Shown here in pieces: positions 17,395 to 27,129 of a DNA stretch of 63,037 nucleotides. The DNA lies in IMG/VR virus record IMGVR_UViG_3300035670_010208, positions 1-63,037 of that record, one strand, 5' to 3'. This DNA comes from a virus. Numbering within the stretch: position 1 is the first letter of the stretch; the number at the start of each line of letters is the position of its first letter. The position numbers and the translations under genes were made by a program. The notes beneath the pieces were generated by a model. It saw only the letters and a program-made list of their open reading frames with translations. It was not told the DNA's origin and made no database searches.

Positions 17395-18831
17395 ATGGAT
17401 AAGCTTAAAACAATCAAAGATCATCTAGATCAAAAAGATAAAACTCTTTTATCTGAAACATATGATCATAAAAATATTCAAATTAAATGCAATAAATGTG
17501 AAAGCGTGTATAGAAAAACATATGATAAATTGAAGTCATCAAACTACAGATGTCCATATTGCGAAAACACAAATAAACAACTAAATACAGAACAATTTAT
17601 TATAAAAAGCAATGCTATACATTTTGGAAAGTACATTTATGACAAAACATTTTACACAAAAAGCACAAACAGGGTGACGATAACCTGCCCAGTTCATGGA
17701 GATTTTCAACAAATAGCATCAAAACATTTATTTGGACAAGGTTGCATTTTTTGCTCTTATGAACATAAACAAAAAAACAACTCTTCTGATTTACAAGATT
17801 TTATAAAAAAAGCTTCAAATCTTCATAAAAATGAATACGACTATTCTAACGTAATTTACAAAAATAACAAAACAAAAGTATCTATTTTTTGCAAAAAATG
17901 TAAAACAACCTTTGAACAAAGGCCTGACTCTCATTTAATTGGAAAAGGTTGTCCGCGATGTTTATTGTTCGGAACATCTAATCAAGAAGCAGAAATCGTT
18001 GATTTTATAAAATCAATATATAACAAAAAAATAATATGCAATTCAAGAGAGATTATATCACCAAAAGAAATAGACATCTTCTTACCAGAGGACAATTTTG
18101 CTATAGAGTACAATGGACTATATTGGCATAAAGATGATAAGACGACAAACACCTATCATTATGACAAAACAATGCAGTGCTATAAAAATAACATAAAGTT
18201 ATTTCATATATATTCTGATGAATGGCTTGAAAAGAAAGAGATTGTAAAATCTATGATTAGCAGTAGATTAAATTTATCAACATTCAAAATATATGCAAGA
18301 CAATGTGTTTTTGCGAGTGTTGACTCAAAAATAGCAAAAGAATTTTACGAAAAAAATCACATCTCTGGTGGAGATTATTATAAACACAACTTTGCCCTAT
18401 TAAAAGATGAAAAAATAGTATCATGTATTTCTTTTAGAAAGCCGAGGCATATAAAGAAATATGTTTCTCATATAGAAATTGCAAGATTTGCAAATCTATT
18501 AAATCATAATATTCCAGGATCTTTTCAAAAACTTTTAAAAAACGCTATTCATCTTATTTCTCAAAAAGAAAACATATCTGCAATATTATCTTATTGCGAT
18601 CTTAGATTTGGAGATGGTAATGTCTATAAAATTTCAGGTTTTGAAGATTGCGGACACACTGGGTTAGATTATTGGTATACAGATGGAAAAATTAGAATAA
18701 ATAGATTTAAAATGGCGTCAAATAATTTGTGTAAAGAATCTGAAAAATCTAAAAATTTAGGAATGTATAAGATATATGGGTGTGGTTCAAAAATATATAT
18801 AAAGAAAGTATTATCTAATAATTATATTTAA
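17395..18831 (+). CDS. Free-standing EDxHD (Vsr-like) homing endonuclease with zinc ribbons
   Basis: Reading from the ATG at 17395, the 478-aa protein has three zinc-ribbon-like modules with CxxC pairs (NKCE...CPYC, CPVHG...CIFC, CKKC...CPRC, about residues 25-195). A nuclease core follows with the EDxHD pattern: E of QEAEIVDFI, D/E of EIDIFLPEDNFAIEYNGLYWH, and H/D of YHYDKTMQCYKNN and YSDEW. The C-terminal part is about 180 residues and is of the type found in phage homing nucleases. The gene sits between the capsid terminator and the next virion gene, is far more AT-rich than the capsid gene, and has no ribosome-binding site. All of this fits a mobile gene inserted in the late operon. A GTG at 17377 is an alternative start. 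Confidence 0.85.
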   Translation: MDKLKTIKDHLDQKDKTLLSETYDHKNIQIKCNKCESVYRKTYDKLKSSNYRCPYCENTNKQLNTEQFIIKSNAIHFGKYIYDKTFYTKSTNRVTITCPVHGDFQQIASKHLFGQGCIFCSYEHKQKNNSSDLQDFIKKASNLHKNEYDYSNVIYKNNKTKVSIFCKKCKTTFEQRPDSHLIGKGCPRCLLFGTSNQEAEIVDFIKSIYNKKIICNSREIISPKEIDIFLPEDNFAIEYNGLYWHKDDKTTNTYHYDKTMQCYKNNIKLFHIYSDEWLEKKEIVKSMISSRLNLSTFKIYARQCVFASVDSKIAKEFYEKNHISGGDYYKHNFALLKDEKIVSCISFRKPRHIKKYVSHIEIARFANLLNHNIPGSFQKLLKNAIHLISQKENISAILSYCDLRFGDGNVYKISGFEDCGHTGLDYWYTDGKIRINRFKMASNNLCKESEKSKNLGMYKIYGCGSKIYIKKVLSNNYI

Positions 18832-18859
18832 TTCTCTAATTATGCTAGAGGAACTTTAA

Positions 18860-20083
18860 ATGCCACCAAATCTACAACCAATATCACAACTAAGTGCTAA
18901 AATATTGCCATCAACAGGATCTTATACAGAAGTATTGTCATCTTTGGCATTTGGCATCTATTCATCAAATGCTTTTATATCTGGTTGCGTAGATGCTGTT
19001 AGTTATGTTTATCAAAAACTTGGCGGCAACATTCTTGATATAGAACTAGAGACATCAAACGTATACAATGCTTATGAAGATGCTGTTTTAACTTATTCTA
19101 AAATAATAAATACACATCAAGCTAAAAACATACTTTTATCAGCACTTGGTGCATCAACAGGCTCGTTCAATCAAGATGGAGAGTTAACCTCTGGGCAAAG
19201 CATTTCTTTAAAATATCCAAATTTTACACTCGGATATGCTCGAACAATGGCAGAAGGATTTGCAAATGAAGCTGGATTTGGTGGTACATCTCCTATATAT
19301 TCTGCAAGTTTTCAAATAATACCAGGCGTTCAAGATTATAACCTACAGGCGATTATGTCGTCATCCACAGAATTTTCAGGGATTGTTGGAGATAATAGAA
19401 TTATAGTTAGAGATGTGTTTTACAGAACACCACAATCAATGTGGAGATTCTTTGGTTATTATGGTCAGTTTAACGTAATTGGAGCATGGGGTGCTTATGG
19501 ACAATACGCAAACGATAGCACTTTCTTCTTAGCACCTGTATTTCAGACAAAGCTTCAAGCATCTGCTTTTGAAGATGCTTTATGGACAAGAACATCCCAC
19601 TATTCATACGAGATATTGAATAATAACATAAGAATATTTCCAATTCCAACAATTGGCTCTCCTAAAAAGATGTGGTTTAGATTTTCTGTAAAAACAGATC
19701 CATGGTCATCTGGTTCTAATAATTCAAATGAAATAAATGGCGTTAACAACATTAACACGCTTCCATTTGCCAATATTCCTTATGAAAACATAAACTCTAT
19801 GGGTAAACATTTCATAAGAGAATACTGCTTGGCAAACTGTATGGAGACTCTTTCTTTTGTGAGAGGTAAATATGGACAAATACCATTACCAAAAAATCAG
19901 GTAAACCTAAATGCAGCAGATTTAAGAAGCAGATCTGACAAAATGAAAGAAGAATTGATTAAGATGTTAATGGACGATCTTGAACAACTAAAATATTCAG
20001 AATTGACAAAACAAAGAAAGGAAATGGCAGACAACGCTCAAGACTTGTTGCTTAAAATACCATTACCAATCTACTTAAAATAA
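18860..20083 (+). CDS. Virion protein, probable neck/head-completion component
   Basis: The 407-aa protein lies in the first position after the capsid gene and the mobile insert. It begins MPPNLQPISQLSAKIL and has a beta-rich centre with FQIIPGVQDYNLQAI, RDVFYRTPQSMWRFF and FRIFPIPT-like strands. The C-terminal helical segment contains GKYGQIPLPKNQVNLNAADL and ends in KIPLPIYLK. Position and this C-terminal pattern fit a neck protein (gp13-like place in T4 order), but I cannot confirm homology. It has a GCTAGAGGAAC ribosome-binding site and an upstream AATAATTATAT motif. Confidence 0.6.
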   Translation: MPPNLQPISQLSAKILPSTGSYTEVLSSLAFGIYSSNAFISGCVDAVSYVYQKLGGNILDIELETSNVYNAYEDAVLTYSKIINTHQAKNILLSALGASTGSFNQDGELTSGQSISLKYPNFTLGYARTMAEGFANEAGFGGTSPIYSASFQIIPGVQDYNLQAIMSSSTEFSGIVGDNRIIVRDVFYRTPQSMWRFFGYYGQFNVIGAWGAYGQYANDSTFFLAPVFQTKLQASAFEDALWTRTSHYSYEILNNNIRIFPIPTIGSPKKMWFRFSVKTDPWSSGSNNSNEINGVNNINTLPFANIPYENINSMGKHFIREYCLANCMETLSFVRGKYGQIPLPKNQVNLNAADLRSRSDKMKEELIKMLMDDLEQLKYSELTKQRKEMADNAQDLLLKIPLPIYLK

Positions 20084-20094
20084 GGAATGAATAA

Positions 20095-21765
20095 ATGTTA
20101 ATTACAGAAGGCACTAAAAATGATAAGCTTGTTGCAGACATTTCGCGAGCAACATTAGCAAATGTTAAAAAAATATTTATTGAAATAGTAAATGAATTAA
20201 ATCTACAACAAATTCCACCATATATGGCAAAACATACTGTGGCGTTAGTGCTTGCCGGAATTTCTAACGTAATTAGAGAATTTTCTTTTGAAATAGGAGA
20301 TCCTTCTCAGTTTAGTTGGCCAACAGAGCATTCTAAAAAAAGAAATGAGTTTTTAAAAATTAAACAAGTAAAAATACAACTAAATCCAAATATGAATGGC
20401 GATCGCATATCATACGAAGGACATGCAGGGCGACAGCCGGATGATTCCACAAATAAAAAAATAAAAGACATGATTGAAAAAATATTAAAGGAAGAAGAGG
20501 GTAAAAGGAAAAAATTTCAATCTCTTGTTACACAATACAATAACGCCTACTCAACTTTGAGCAAGGATGGAATCCATGCATTGATGTATTACCAAACATA
20601 TTTTGGTCCAGATCAGAATAATGTTACTTACCAAGAAAGAATAGATAAAAAAATAGAGCAAGAGACTAAAAAAATCGAGTCAGAAAACTTTGAAAATCAA
20701 GAAAATTTTCTAAAGATAGAATTTTTAATACCGCCAAGTATGATTTACAAAATCAACGCAAAAACAGGAGTTTATGTTGTTAACAATGAAATATTTTCAA
20801 ATATGTTAAACAGTATTTTTACTGTATTTTCTCATGAAATAAAACACTCTCAACAGTTTCGATTAGCAATAAATAAAAAAAGTATGGATCTTAAAAAAGG
20901 CAGAAATGCCCCAGAGCCAAAAATTTTATCGGATTATTCTAAAGAAGATATACAAGTTTTCTATAATACAGATTCGTCAACTGATATTGAGGATAAATTT
21001 ATTAAAAACCCATTTGGAGATCAGGGAATAGATTGGCTTCAGTTTATACGAAGCGGTACAGACAAATTTCCTTTTCCTAGTAAAGAAAACACAAGAAAGT
21101 TTGCTTTATTAGTAAGTACGTACTATCTCGAAGATGCTGAAATAGAGGCTTTTGCTGAACAGTATTATGTAATTTGCCTTAAACAAAGAAAAGAGAAAAT
21201 AAGAAAATTAATTATAAAAAAACAAAAAGAAAAAGATAAATCAAATATTATAGATATTGATAAAAAAATCGAATTTTACAAAAAAGAAAACTTTGAATCT
21301 TTGTTTATAGATCTTGTCTTGGAAGAGTTTGAAGAACATATAGCTTCTAACCTTAGAAGTTTTGAAAAAGCAGCGATTGCAATCTTTAAAGACAATAAAG
21401 ATCATAATATTTTTGTAAAAAATGATATAAATAGAGACGGCAATTTTTCATCAGATGTATTAAAAAATAACAATTTTTTCACATCAGAATTGGCTAAACA
21501 AAATTTTACAAAAATGTTTGAATCTTTTATTCAAATATTTGCACTTCATTTTATATCCTGTGCAGAATATTTAAACAAAAAACATTTAAATCAACCACTT
21601 TCTAGCAATAAATCTAAAATAATAAATATACAAAAATTAAAAAACATTTTTGATCTCGAAGTGCAACAATATATGAGTGCTGTCGCAAGAATATTTGATG
21701 AACATTACCAATTGTACGGAGAACCAGTTCAGAATAGAAAAAAAAGAATGCTGGAAATAGACTAA
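20095..21765 (+). CDS. Putative zinc metallopeptidase in the neck gene cluster
   Basis: The 556-aa protein contains SHEIKHSQQF (H247, E248, H251), an HExxH zinc motif. About 100 residues later comes AEIEAFAEQYY (E349/E351), which could give the third ligand. Long lysine-rich helical regions flank the core (about 120-205 and 360-420). A second protein in this window (49289-50245) has the same HExxH ... EIEAxA layout, so the two are probably distant relatives. The neck-gene context suggests a virion-associated or assembly protease, but that is inference. It starts 11 bases after the previous gene behind AAGGAATGA. Confidence 0.65.
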   Translation: MLITEGTKNDKLVADISRATLANVKKIFIEIVNELNLQQIPPYMAKHTVALVLAGISNVIREFSFEIGDPSQFSWPTEHSKKRNEFLKIKQVKIQLNPNMNGDRISYEGHAGRQPDDSTNKKIKDMIEKILKEEEGKRKKFQSLVTQYNNAYSTLSKDGIHALMYYQTYFGPDQNNVTYQERIDKKIEQETKKIESENFENQENFLKIEFLIPPSMIYKINAKTGVYVVNNEIFSNMLNSIFTVFSHEIKHSQQFRLAINKKSMDLKKGRNAPEPKILSDYSKEDIQVFYNTDSSTDIEDKFIKNPFGDQGIDWLQFIRSGTDKFPFPSKENTRKFALLVSTYYLEDAEIEAFAEQYYVICLKQRKEKIRKLIIKKQKEKDKSNIIDIDKKIEFYKKENFESLFIDLVLEEFEEHIASNLRSFEKAAIAIFKDNKDHNIFVKNDINRDGNFSSDVLKNNNFFTSELAKQNFTKMFESFIQIFALHFISCAEYLNKKHLNQPLSSNKSKIINIQKLKNIFDLEVQQYMSAVARIFDEHYQLYGEPVQNRKKRMLEID

Positions 21766-21787
21766 TATTTTTTTAAAGGTAAACTAT

Positions 21788-22270
21788 ATGAGCAACGATT
21801 GGACAAGAAATAGCAGCCCGCCACCGCCAACATTTCTAAATAAACCAGAAAGAGATTTTCAAAAACAAATTTCTGATGAAATTTTAGAGAGAGTTATTGG
21901 GCAACAGATCATGTATTTCCCTGTTGATCTAGAATCGACACATATTCATCCCTTGTATAAAGAAAGTATAAACAAGGTATATTTACCAGGGATAAGAGTT
22001 TACGCTCTTGTTGATTTTGAAGATGATGACGTAAAAACTACATCAATAGGAATTGACAGAAAGTCAAAAATTACTGTATATTTTCACAGTAGAAGAATAA
22101 AAGAAGATCAAGAGCTTTATGTAAGAGAGGGCGATGTCGTATTTTACAACAACGAATATCATGAAATAAGAAAAGTAACTGAACCTGATAGACTTTTTGA
22201 TCAAATTGAGTTTAAAGTTCAAGTAAAGGCAGATTGCGTAAAAATAAGAAATGGGATAAATCTTAAATGA
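21788..22270 (+). CDS. Neck/head-tail connector protein, gp14-like
   Basis: The 160-aa protein has a C-terminal pattern REGDVVFYNNEYHEIRKV followed by DQIEFKVQVKADCVKI. This is the E-G-D-hydrophobic-x-x-Y-x-x-x-Y-Y-E-I pattern typical of connector proteins of the gp14/adaptor kind. The N-terminus (NSSPPPPTFLNKPERDF) is proline-rich. Its stop overlaps the start of the gp15-like gene by 4 bases, as expected for adjacent neck and tail-completion genes. A length of 160 aa is shorter than T4 gp14. Confidence 0.6.
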   Translation: MSNDWTRNSSPPPPTFLNKPERDFQKQISDEILERVIGQQIMYFPVDLESTHIHPLYKESINKVYLPGIRVYALVDFEDDDVKTTSIGIDRKSKITVYFHSRRIKEDQELYVREGDVVFYNNEYHEIRKVTEPDRLFDQIEFKVQVKADCVKIRNGINLK

Positions 22271-24162
22271 AAGAAGAGATAAAAGTATACTGTCCAAAAA
22301 TAGAAGATTTTGACTATGTTGTTTACGATTTGGTAAATGAAGATCTTAACATTTTTGCCGACACGCAAACAGGATGGAGAAAAGTTCCTGTTATATTTGC
22401 CTCCCCAGAAGCCTTTGTTTCGTCTAAAGAAGATTTTGATGCCAGAGATCAAAATGGAACCCTTAACTATCCAATAATATCTATTGAAAAAAAATCTGTA
22501 TCAAAACCAAATGCTCATGATGGTAATATGGCTGTCAATCAATTTAACGCACCTGATTATAAGGGTGGAGCTATTCAAATAGCACAAAAGATATCGCAAT
22601 TTTCTAACTCAAAATTTAAAAACAAAAACTCATATAACGAAACAGGATATAAAAATAGAAAACATACACCAAAAAAGGGTGAAAACGATATTTATCAAAT
22701 AATATCAATGCCCCAGCCATCGTTTATCGAAATAAAGTACGAGATACTTGTTGTATCAAACTTTCACCAACAACTAAATCAGATAATTTCTCCATTTATA
22801 ACAAGATATGGAAATATCAATTATTTTTCCAAAACAAGGAATGAGTGGTCTTACGAATTGTTCATACAGGAACAATTTAGCCAAGAAAGTAATGTTGCTG
22901 ATTTCTCTACAGAAGAAAGATTGTTTAAATCTAAAATGGAAATCGTTGTAAAAGGATACATCTTAGAAAAAGAAAATTCAGATTATGCAAATATAACCAT
23001 AAGAGAAACTCCCATTGAGTTCAAATTTAAAAAAGAATATGTGTTAAAAGGCAGTATTGAGGAATATTTATCAAATCCAAATAAATTCAAAGTCACTTTT
23101 GAAAAAAATCCAATAGTAATTTTTGACGCAAAAATTGATGATTTCAACAACTCTAGCAATATAATACCAATTACTATGGCTATATCTGGATCAACTTTAT
23201 ATATTGGAGGATCTTTTACTTATGTAAACGGCGAGAAGAGAAATAGATTAGCTGCTCTGAACAAGTATACCGGAAAACTTTTATCATTTAATCCAGACAT
23301 AAATACAGTATCATCCGGAATATGCAGCGTGAACACAATAGTTTTTTCTGGCACAAACATGTATGTTGGCGGAAACTTCCTGTCATCATCAGGACAGTCA
23401 AGAGGTAATGTTGCTTGTTACGATTCCGAGTCTGGACAAATTAAACCATGGAATCCAAATACTAGTGGTGTAGTAAACACTATATCTTCTTATGGAAACA
23501 ATATATATATTGGCGGTTCTTTTACATCCATTTCTGGGTCTACTAGAAACAGACTTGCCGTTGTAGATAAAACAACCGGAGCATTAGGTTCAGAAAATCC
23601 AAATATGAGCGCTCTTGTTTTGGCAGGAATTATAGATAACAACTTCTATTATGTTGGTGGTACTTTTACAACAGTTGGAGGTGTTTCTAGGAACAGATTG
23701 GCGGCGTTTTCTTTGCCGTCATTCTCTTTGGCCACATGGAACCCAAACGCATCAGTATCTGCTAGACCTTTGTTGGCGTCTGGTTCTTATATTTATGTAG
23801 GAGGAAACTATACAACATTGAATGGAATTTCTGTTAAAACTATTTGTCAAACAGACAAGACAACAGGAACTCCAAATGTCATAAACACTTTTACTTCTGG
23901 AAATGGCAGTAGAAACGCTATAGCTTATGGAAATGATATATTTGTAGTTGGAGATTTTTCCTACTCTAACGCAGGAAAAACAAGAAGTAACTTTGCAGCA
24001 TTTGATTCCACAACAATAACCCTAGACAATACATATAAATACGATTCAGATTTGCAAATATATAACATAATAATAGATGAAGGAAGTATTTACTTATGTG
24101 GAGGATTCTCTACAATAAACGGACAACCAAGATATGGAATATTTAAAGGAATTATATCTTAA
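22267..24162 (+). CDS. gp15-like tail terminator fused to a seven-bladed beta-propeller
   Basis: The 631-aa protein appears to be a fusion. Residues about 1-275 resemble tail-completion/sheath-stabiliser proteins. They include RDQNGTLNYPIISIEKKS, IEIKYEILVVSNFHQQLNQI, PFITRYGNINYFS and EERLFKSKMEIVVKGYILE. Residues about 300-631 hold seven propeller repeats marked YIGGSFT, YVGGNFL, YIGGSFT, YVGGTFT, YVGGNYT, FVVGDFS and YLCGGFS. The gp15 proteins I know lack such a domain. The propeller would project from the head-tail joint if the N-terminal call is right. The same repeat type forms most of the protein at 9124-10755. Confidence 0.65.
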   Translation: MKEEIKVYCPKIEDFDYVVYDLVNEDLNIFADTQTGWRKVPVIFASPEAFVSSKEDFDARDQNGTLNYPIISIEKKSVSKPNAHDGNMAVNQFNAPDYKGGAIQIAQKISQFSNSKFKNKNSYNETGYKNRKHTPKKGENDIYQIISMPQPSFIEIKYEILVVSNFHQQLNQIISPFITRYGNINYFSKTRNEWSYELFIQEQFSQESNVADFSTEERLFKSKMEIVVKGYILEKENSDYANITIRETPIEFKFKKEYVLKGSIEEYLSNPNKFKVTFEKNPIVIFDAKIDDFNNSSNIIPITMAISGSTLYIGGSFTYVNGEKRNRLAALNKYTGKLLSFNPDINTVSSGICSVNTIVFSGTNMYVGGNFLSSSGQSRGNVACYDSESGQIKPWNPNTSGVVNTISSYGNNIYIGGSFTSISGSTRNRLAVVDKTTGALGSENPNMSALVLAGIIDNNFYYVGGTFTTVGGVSRNRLAAFSLPSFSLATWNPNASVSARPLLASGSYIYVGGNYTTLNGISVKTICQTDKTTGTPNVINTFTSGNGSRNAIAYGNDIFVVGDFSYSNAGKTRSNFAAFDSTTITLDNTYKYDSDLQIYNIIIDEGSIYLCGGFSTINGQPRYGIFKGIIS

Positions 24163-24229
24163 TTTAATATAAATTTTTGATCCAATAATTATATTAACTA
24201 ATTAATTTGAGTTTGGGAGTAAAAAATAA

Positions 24230-27106
24230 ATGACCGTTAAAAAATTCAAATTTGTATCTCCAAGCGTAAAAATCGCTGAGATCGACAATTCACAACTTAC
24301 CGCAGTAGGCGGTGACATAGGAACACTTGTAATAGGCAGAGCCAACAGAGGGCCTGCAATGAAGCCAGTAACAGTATCTTCGTTTTCTGAATTTGTAGAA
24401 ACATTCGGAGAGCCAACAGCACAAACAACAAACGGAGACATCTGGAGAGACAACATCGTTGTTGGACCAACTTATGGTGTCTATGCCGCACAAGCAGCAC
24501 TAAGATCTTCAAACGTATTTACTTTCGTAAGACTCCTCGGAACAGAACACTCAGAAGCAGCAACCAATGCTGGTGAAGCAGGATGGAAAGTCGGAGCAGT
24601 AGGTACTGCACAAACTGCCGGTGGCGCTTATGGTCTATTTGTTTTCCCATCTGGTAGCGCACAGTGTACCGGAACATTAGCAGCAGTCTGGTATCTTTCA
24701 GAAGGCTCGGTAGAATTAACCGGAAACGTATATGCAAACAACGGATTAGCACCAACTACAAGTTCTGGTAGCGCTGGCATGTTTGAGTCAGACACAAATA
24801 AGCAGTTCAGAATTAGCATAAAAGATGGAACAGGCGTAGAGGTCGAGAACACAAGATTCGATCTTGATAGATCAAGCGATAAATTTGTAAGAAAAGTATT
24901 TAATACAAATCCAACACTGCTAAATAGCACAGTTTACGTTGCAGCAGACAGAAAGAAATATTTCTTGGGAGAGAGCAACGAAGATTATATCGGTTCTGCT
25001 CCAGAACTATCAGCATTAAGGGCCTCTACAAAATGGGTTGGCTGCATTCTTGCGCTAAAACATAACACAAGTTCAGAAGAACATGCCGATAGAAGAACAG
25101 AATTTACCAACTCACAGACTGGATGGTTTTTCTCACAGGATTTCAATGTTGGTGAGGCAACAGGTTCTTATCAGCCACAGAATATGACAAAACTATTTAA
25201 GCTTCATGCGCTAGATAGTGGTGAATGGAATCAGAACAATATTAAAGTTTCTATCAGAAACATTAAGACTTCTGACAATATTGAGTATAGCCCATATGGT
25301 TCGTTTGATGTCGTTATTAGAAGAATAGATGATTCTGACGATAGACCTGAAATTCTTGAGCAGTTTGTTGGATGCACACTAAATCCAGATGACGCAGACA
25401 ATTATGTCGCTTCAAGAATTGGCGATAAATATACATCATTCGATCACACCGAAAGACTAAACAAAGAAATTGGAGTGTTTGATAATAGATCTAAATATGT
25501 AAGAGTAGAAGTTTCTGACAGGGTTGCAAACAAAGCAGTAGTTCCAGAAAGTCTTCCATTTGGTGTATATGGACCAGTTGTTTATAAATCTTTTGCAATC
25601 GTATCTGGCTCAAGTGGATTTGGAAAATACAAATCACCACTTGTAGCAGAAGCTCCTTTCGTCAAAGGTAACGCTCAGATTGTAAGATCTCTCGGAACTC
25701 TAAACGCAGCAGTTTATATGATGCCAGCAGGTTCTGGAGATTTCACTGGTTCTGTAGTCTTCCCAAGACCTCTTCTCAGAGGAGATACCACAACAGGAAG
25801 TTTGGCAAATGGAAGAAATGCATATTTCGGAGCATTTACAGATACTGTTTCTGGTAAGTTTGCAAAATCAACAAGAGATACACTAAGAAGTCTAGCAGCA
25901 GGAGTAAGCTCTTTTGACGCCTCAGACGCAGCAGCAACAGAACATGCTTGGTACTTTACTCTTGATGATGTAAAATATCTTGGCTCCTCAACATCTGATG
26001 CTCAATATGTTTCAGGCTCAAGAGTTCTCGGAACTTCAATCACAGCAGGCGGAACATATCAGACTCTTCTAAATGCAGGCTTTAACAACTTTACCACTGT
26101 AATGAATGGCGGGTTTGATGGTCTAGACGTTAGAGAGATAGAGCCATTTAGAAACTCTGAACTATCAAACAAGACAGACAAAACTTCTTATGAATACAAT
26201 ACAATTAAGAGAGCAATAGATGTTTGTAGAGACAGAGAAGATGTTAGATTTAACGTAATTTCTGTTCCTGGTCTAACAAATGCAAGTTTGACAAACAGAC
26301 TTTTGACTGTATGTGAAGATAGAGGCGACGCTATTGCAATCATAGATTGCGAGAATGACTTCATTCCAAGAAGCGAAAGCTCTTCAAATCTTGAAGCAAG
26401 AACAATTTCTGTCGCAACCACAGTGTCTTCTATGAAAGATAGATCTCTTAATACCTCATATGGAGCAGCATATTCTACATGGGCAAACATAAGAGATACG
26501 CTGACAAACAACATAGTGCCTGTTCCACCAAGCGTTATTGCAATAGGAACTCTTGCATATAACGATGCTGTAGCAGCTCCATATTATGCACCAGCAGGCT
26601 TCTCAAGAGGTAACGTATCAAACGGAAGCTCTGGACTAAATGTTGTTTCGCTAGTTAAGAGACTAAGAGAGTCAGATAGAGATAAGCTTTATGACGCAAA
26701 AGTTAACTCAATTGCAAACATCTCAACTGCTGGTATAGTCGTATGGGGGCAGAAGACACTTCTTTCGACAAGTTCTGCACTAAACAGAATTAACGTAAGA
26801 AGAGCAATGATTCATATAGAAAGACTTGTAGCAGATGTTGCATATACCATAGTGTTTGATCCAAATGCTAGAGTAACTTGGAACAGATTTGTATCACAGG
26901 TTGAGCCAATTCTAAGGACAATTCTTGCAGATAATGGTATATCAGAATTTAAACTTGTCTTTGATGAGACAACAAATACCCCAGATAATATCGACAACAA
27001 TATTGCATATGGTAAAATCTTCATCAAGCCAAGCAAAGCTATAGAGTTCATCGGTCTAGACTTCTCAATTACACCACAGGGTGCAAATTTCGAAGAACTT
27101 AGCTAA
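24230..27106 (+). CDS. Tail sheath protein, gp18-like
   Basis: The 958-aa protein starts KKFKFVSPSVKIAEIDNSQL, followed by GDIGTLVIGRANRGPAMKPV and SSFSEFVETFGEP, the standard N-terminus of contractile sheath proteins. The C-terminal domain has RINVRRAMIHIERLV and FVSQVEPILRTI, typical of the conserved core that links sheath subunits. It is longer than T4 gp18 (659 aa), so it probably carries extra surface domains in the middle. It forms the contractile outer tail. It is preceded by TTGGGAG and by an AATAATTATATTAAC element 30-45 bases upstream. Confidence 0.95.
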   Translation: MTVKKFKFVSPSVKIAEIDNSQLTAVGGDIGTLVIGRANRGPAMKPVTVSSFSEFVETFGEPTAQTTNGDIWRDNIVVGPTYGVYAAQAALRSSNVFTFVRLLGTEHSEAATNAGEAGWKVGAVGTAQTAGGAYGLFVFPSGSAQCTGTLAAVWYLSEGSVELTGNVYANNGLAPTTSSGSAGMFESDTNKQFRISIKDGTGVEVENTRFDLDRSSDKFVRKVFNTNPTLLNSTVYVAADRKKYFLGESNEDYIGSAPELSALRASTKWVGCILALKHNTSSEEHADRRTEFTNSQTGWFFSQDFNVGEATGSYQPQNMTKLFKLHALDSGEWNQNNIKVSIRNIKTSDNIEYSPYGSFDVVIRRIDDSDDRPEILEQFVGCTLNPDDADNYVASRIGDKYTSFDHTERLNKEIGVFDNRSKYVRVEVSDRVANKAVVPESLPFGVYGPVVYKSFAIVSGSSGFGKYKSPLVAEAPFVKGNAQIVRSLGTLNAAVYMMPAGSGDFTGSVVFPRPLLRGDTTTGSLANGRNAYFGAFTDTVSGKFAKSTRDTLRSLAAGVSSFDASDAAATEHAWYFTLDDVKYLGSSTSDAQYVSGSRVLGTSITAGGTYQTLLNAGFNNFTTVMNGGFDGLDVREIEPFRNSELSNKTDKTSYEYNTIKRAIDVCRDREDVRFNVISVPGLTNASLTNRLLTVCEDRGDAIAIIDCENDFIPRSESSSNLEARTISVATTVSSMKDRSLNTSYGAAYSTWANIRDTLTNNIVPVPPSVIAIGTLAYNDAVAAPYYAPAGFSRGNVSNGSSGLNVVSLVKRLRESDRDKLYDAKVNSIANISTAGIVVWGQKTLLSTSSALNRINVRRAMIHIERLVADVAYTIVFDPNARVTWNRFVSQVEPILRTILADNGISEFKLVFDETTNTPDNIDNNIAYGKIFIKPSKAIEFIGLDFSITPQGANFEELS

Positions 27107-27129
27107 TTAGGTCAAAGGGGAAAATATAA

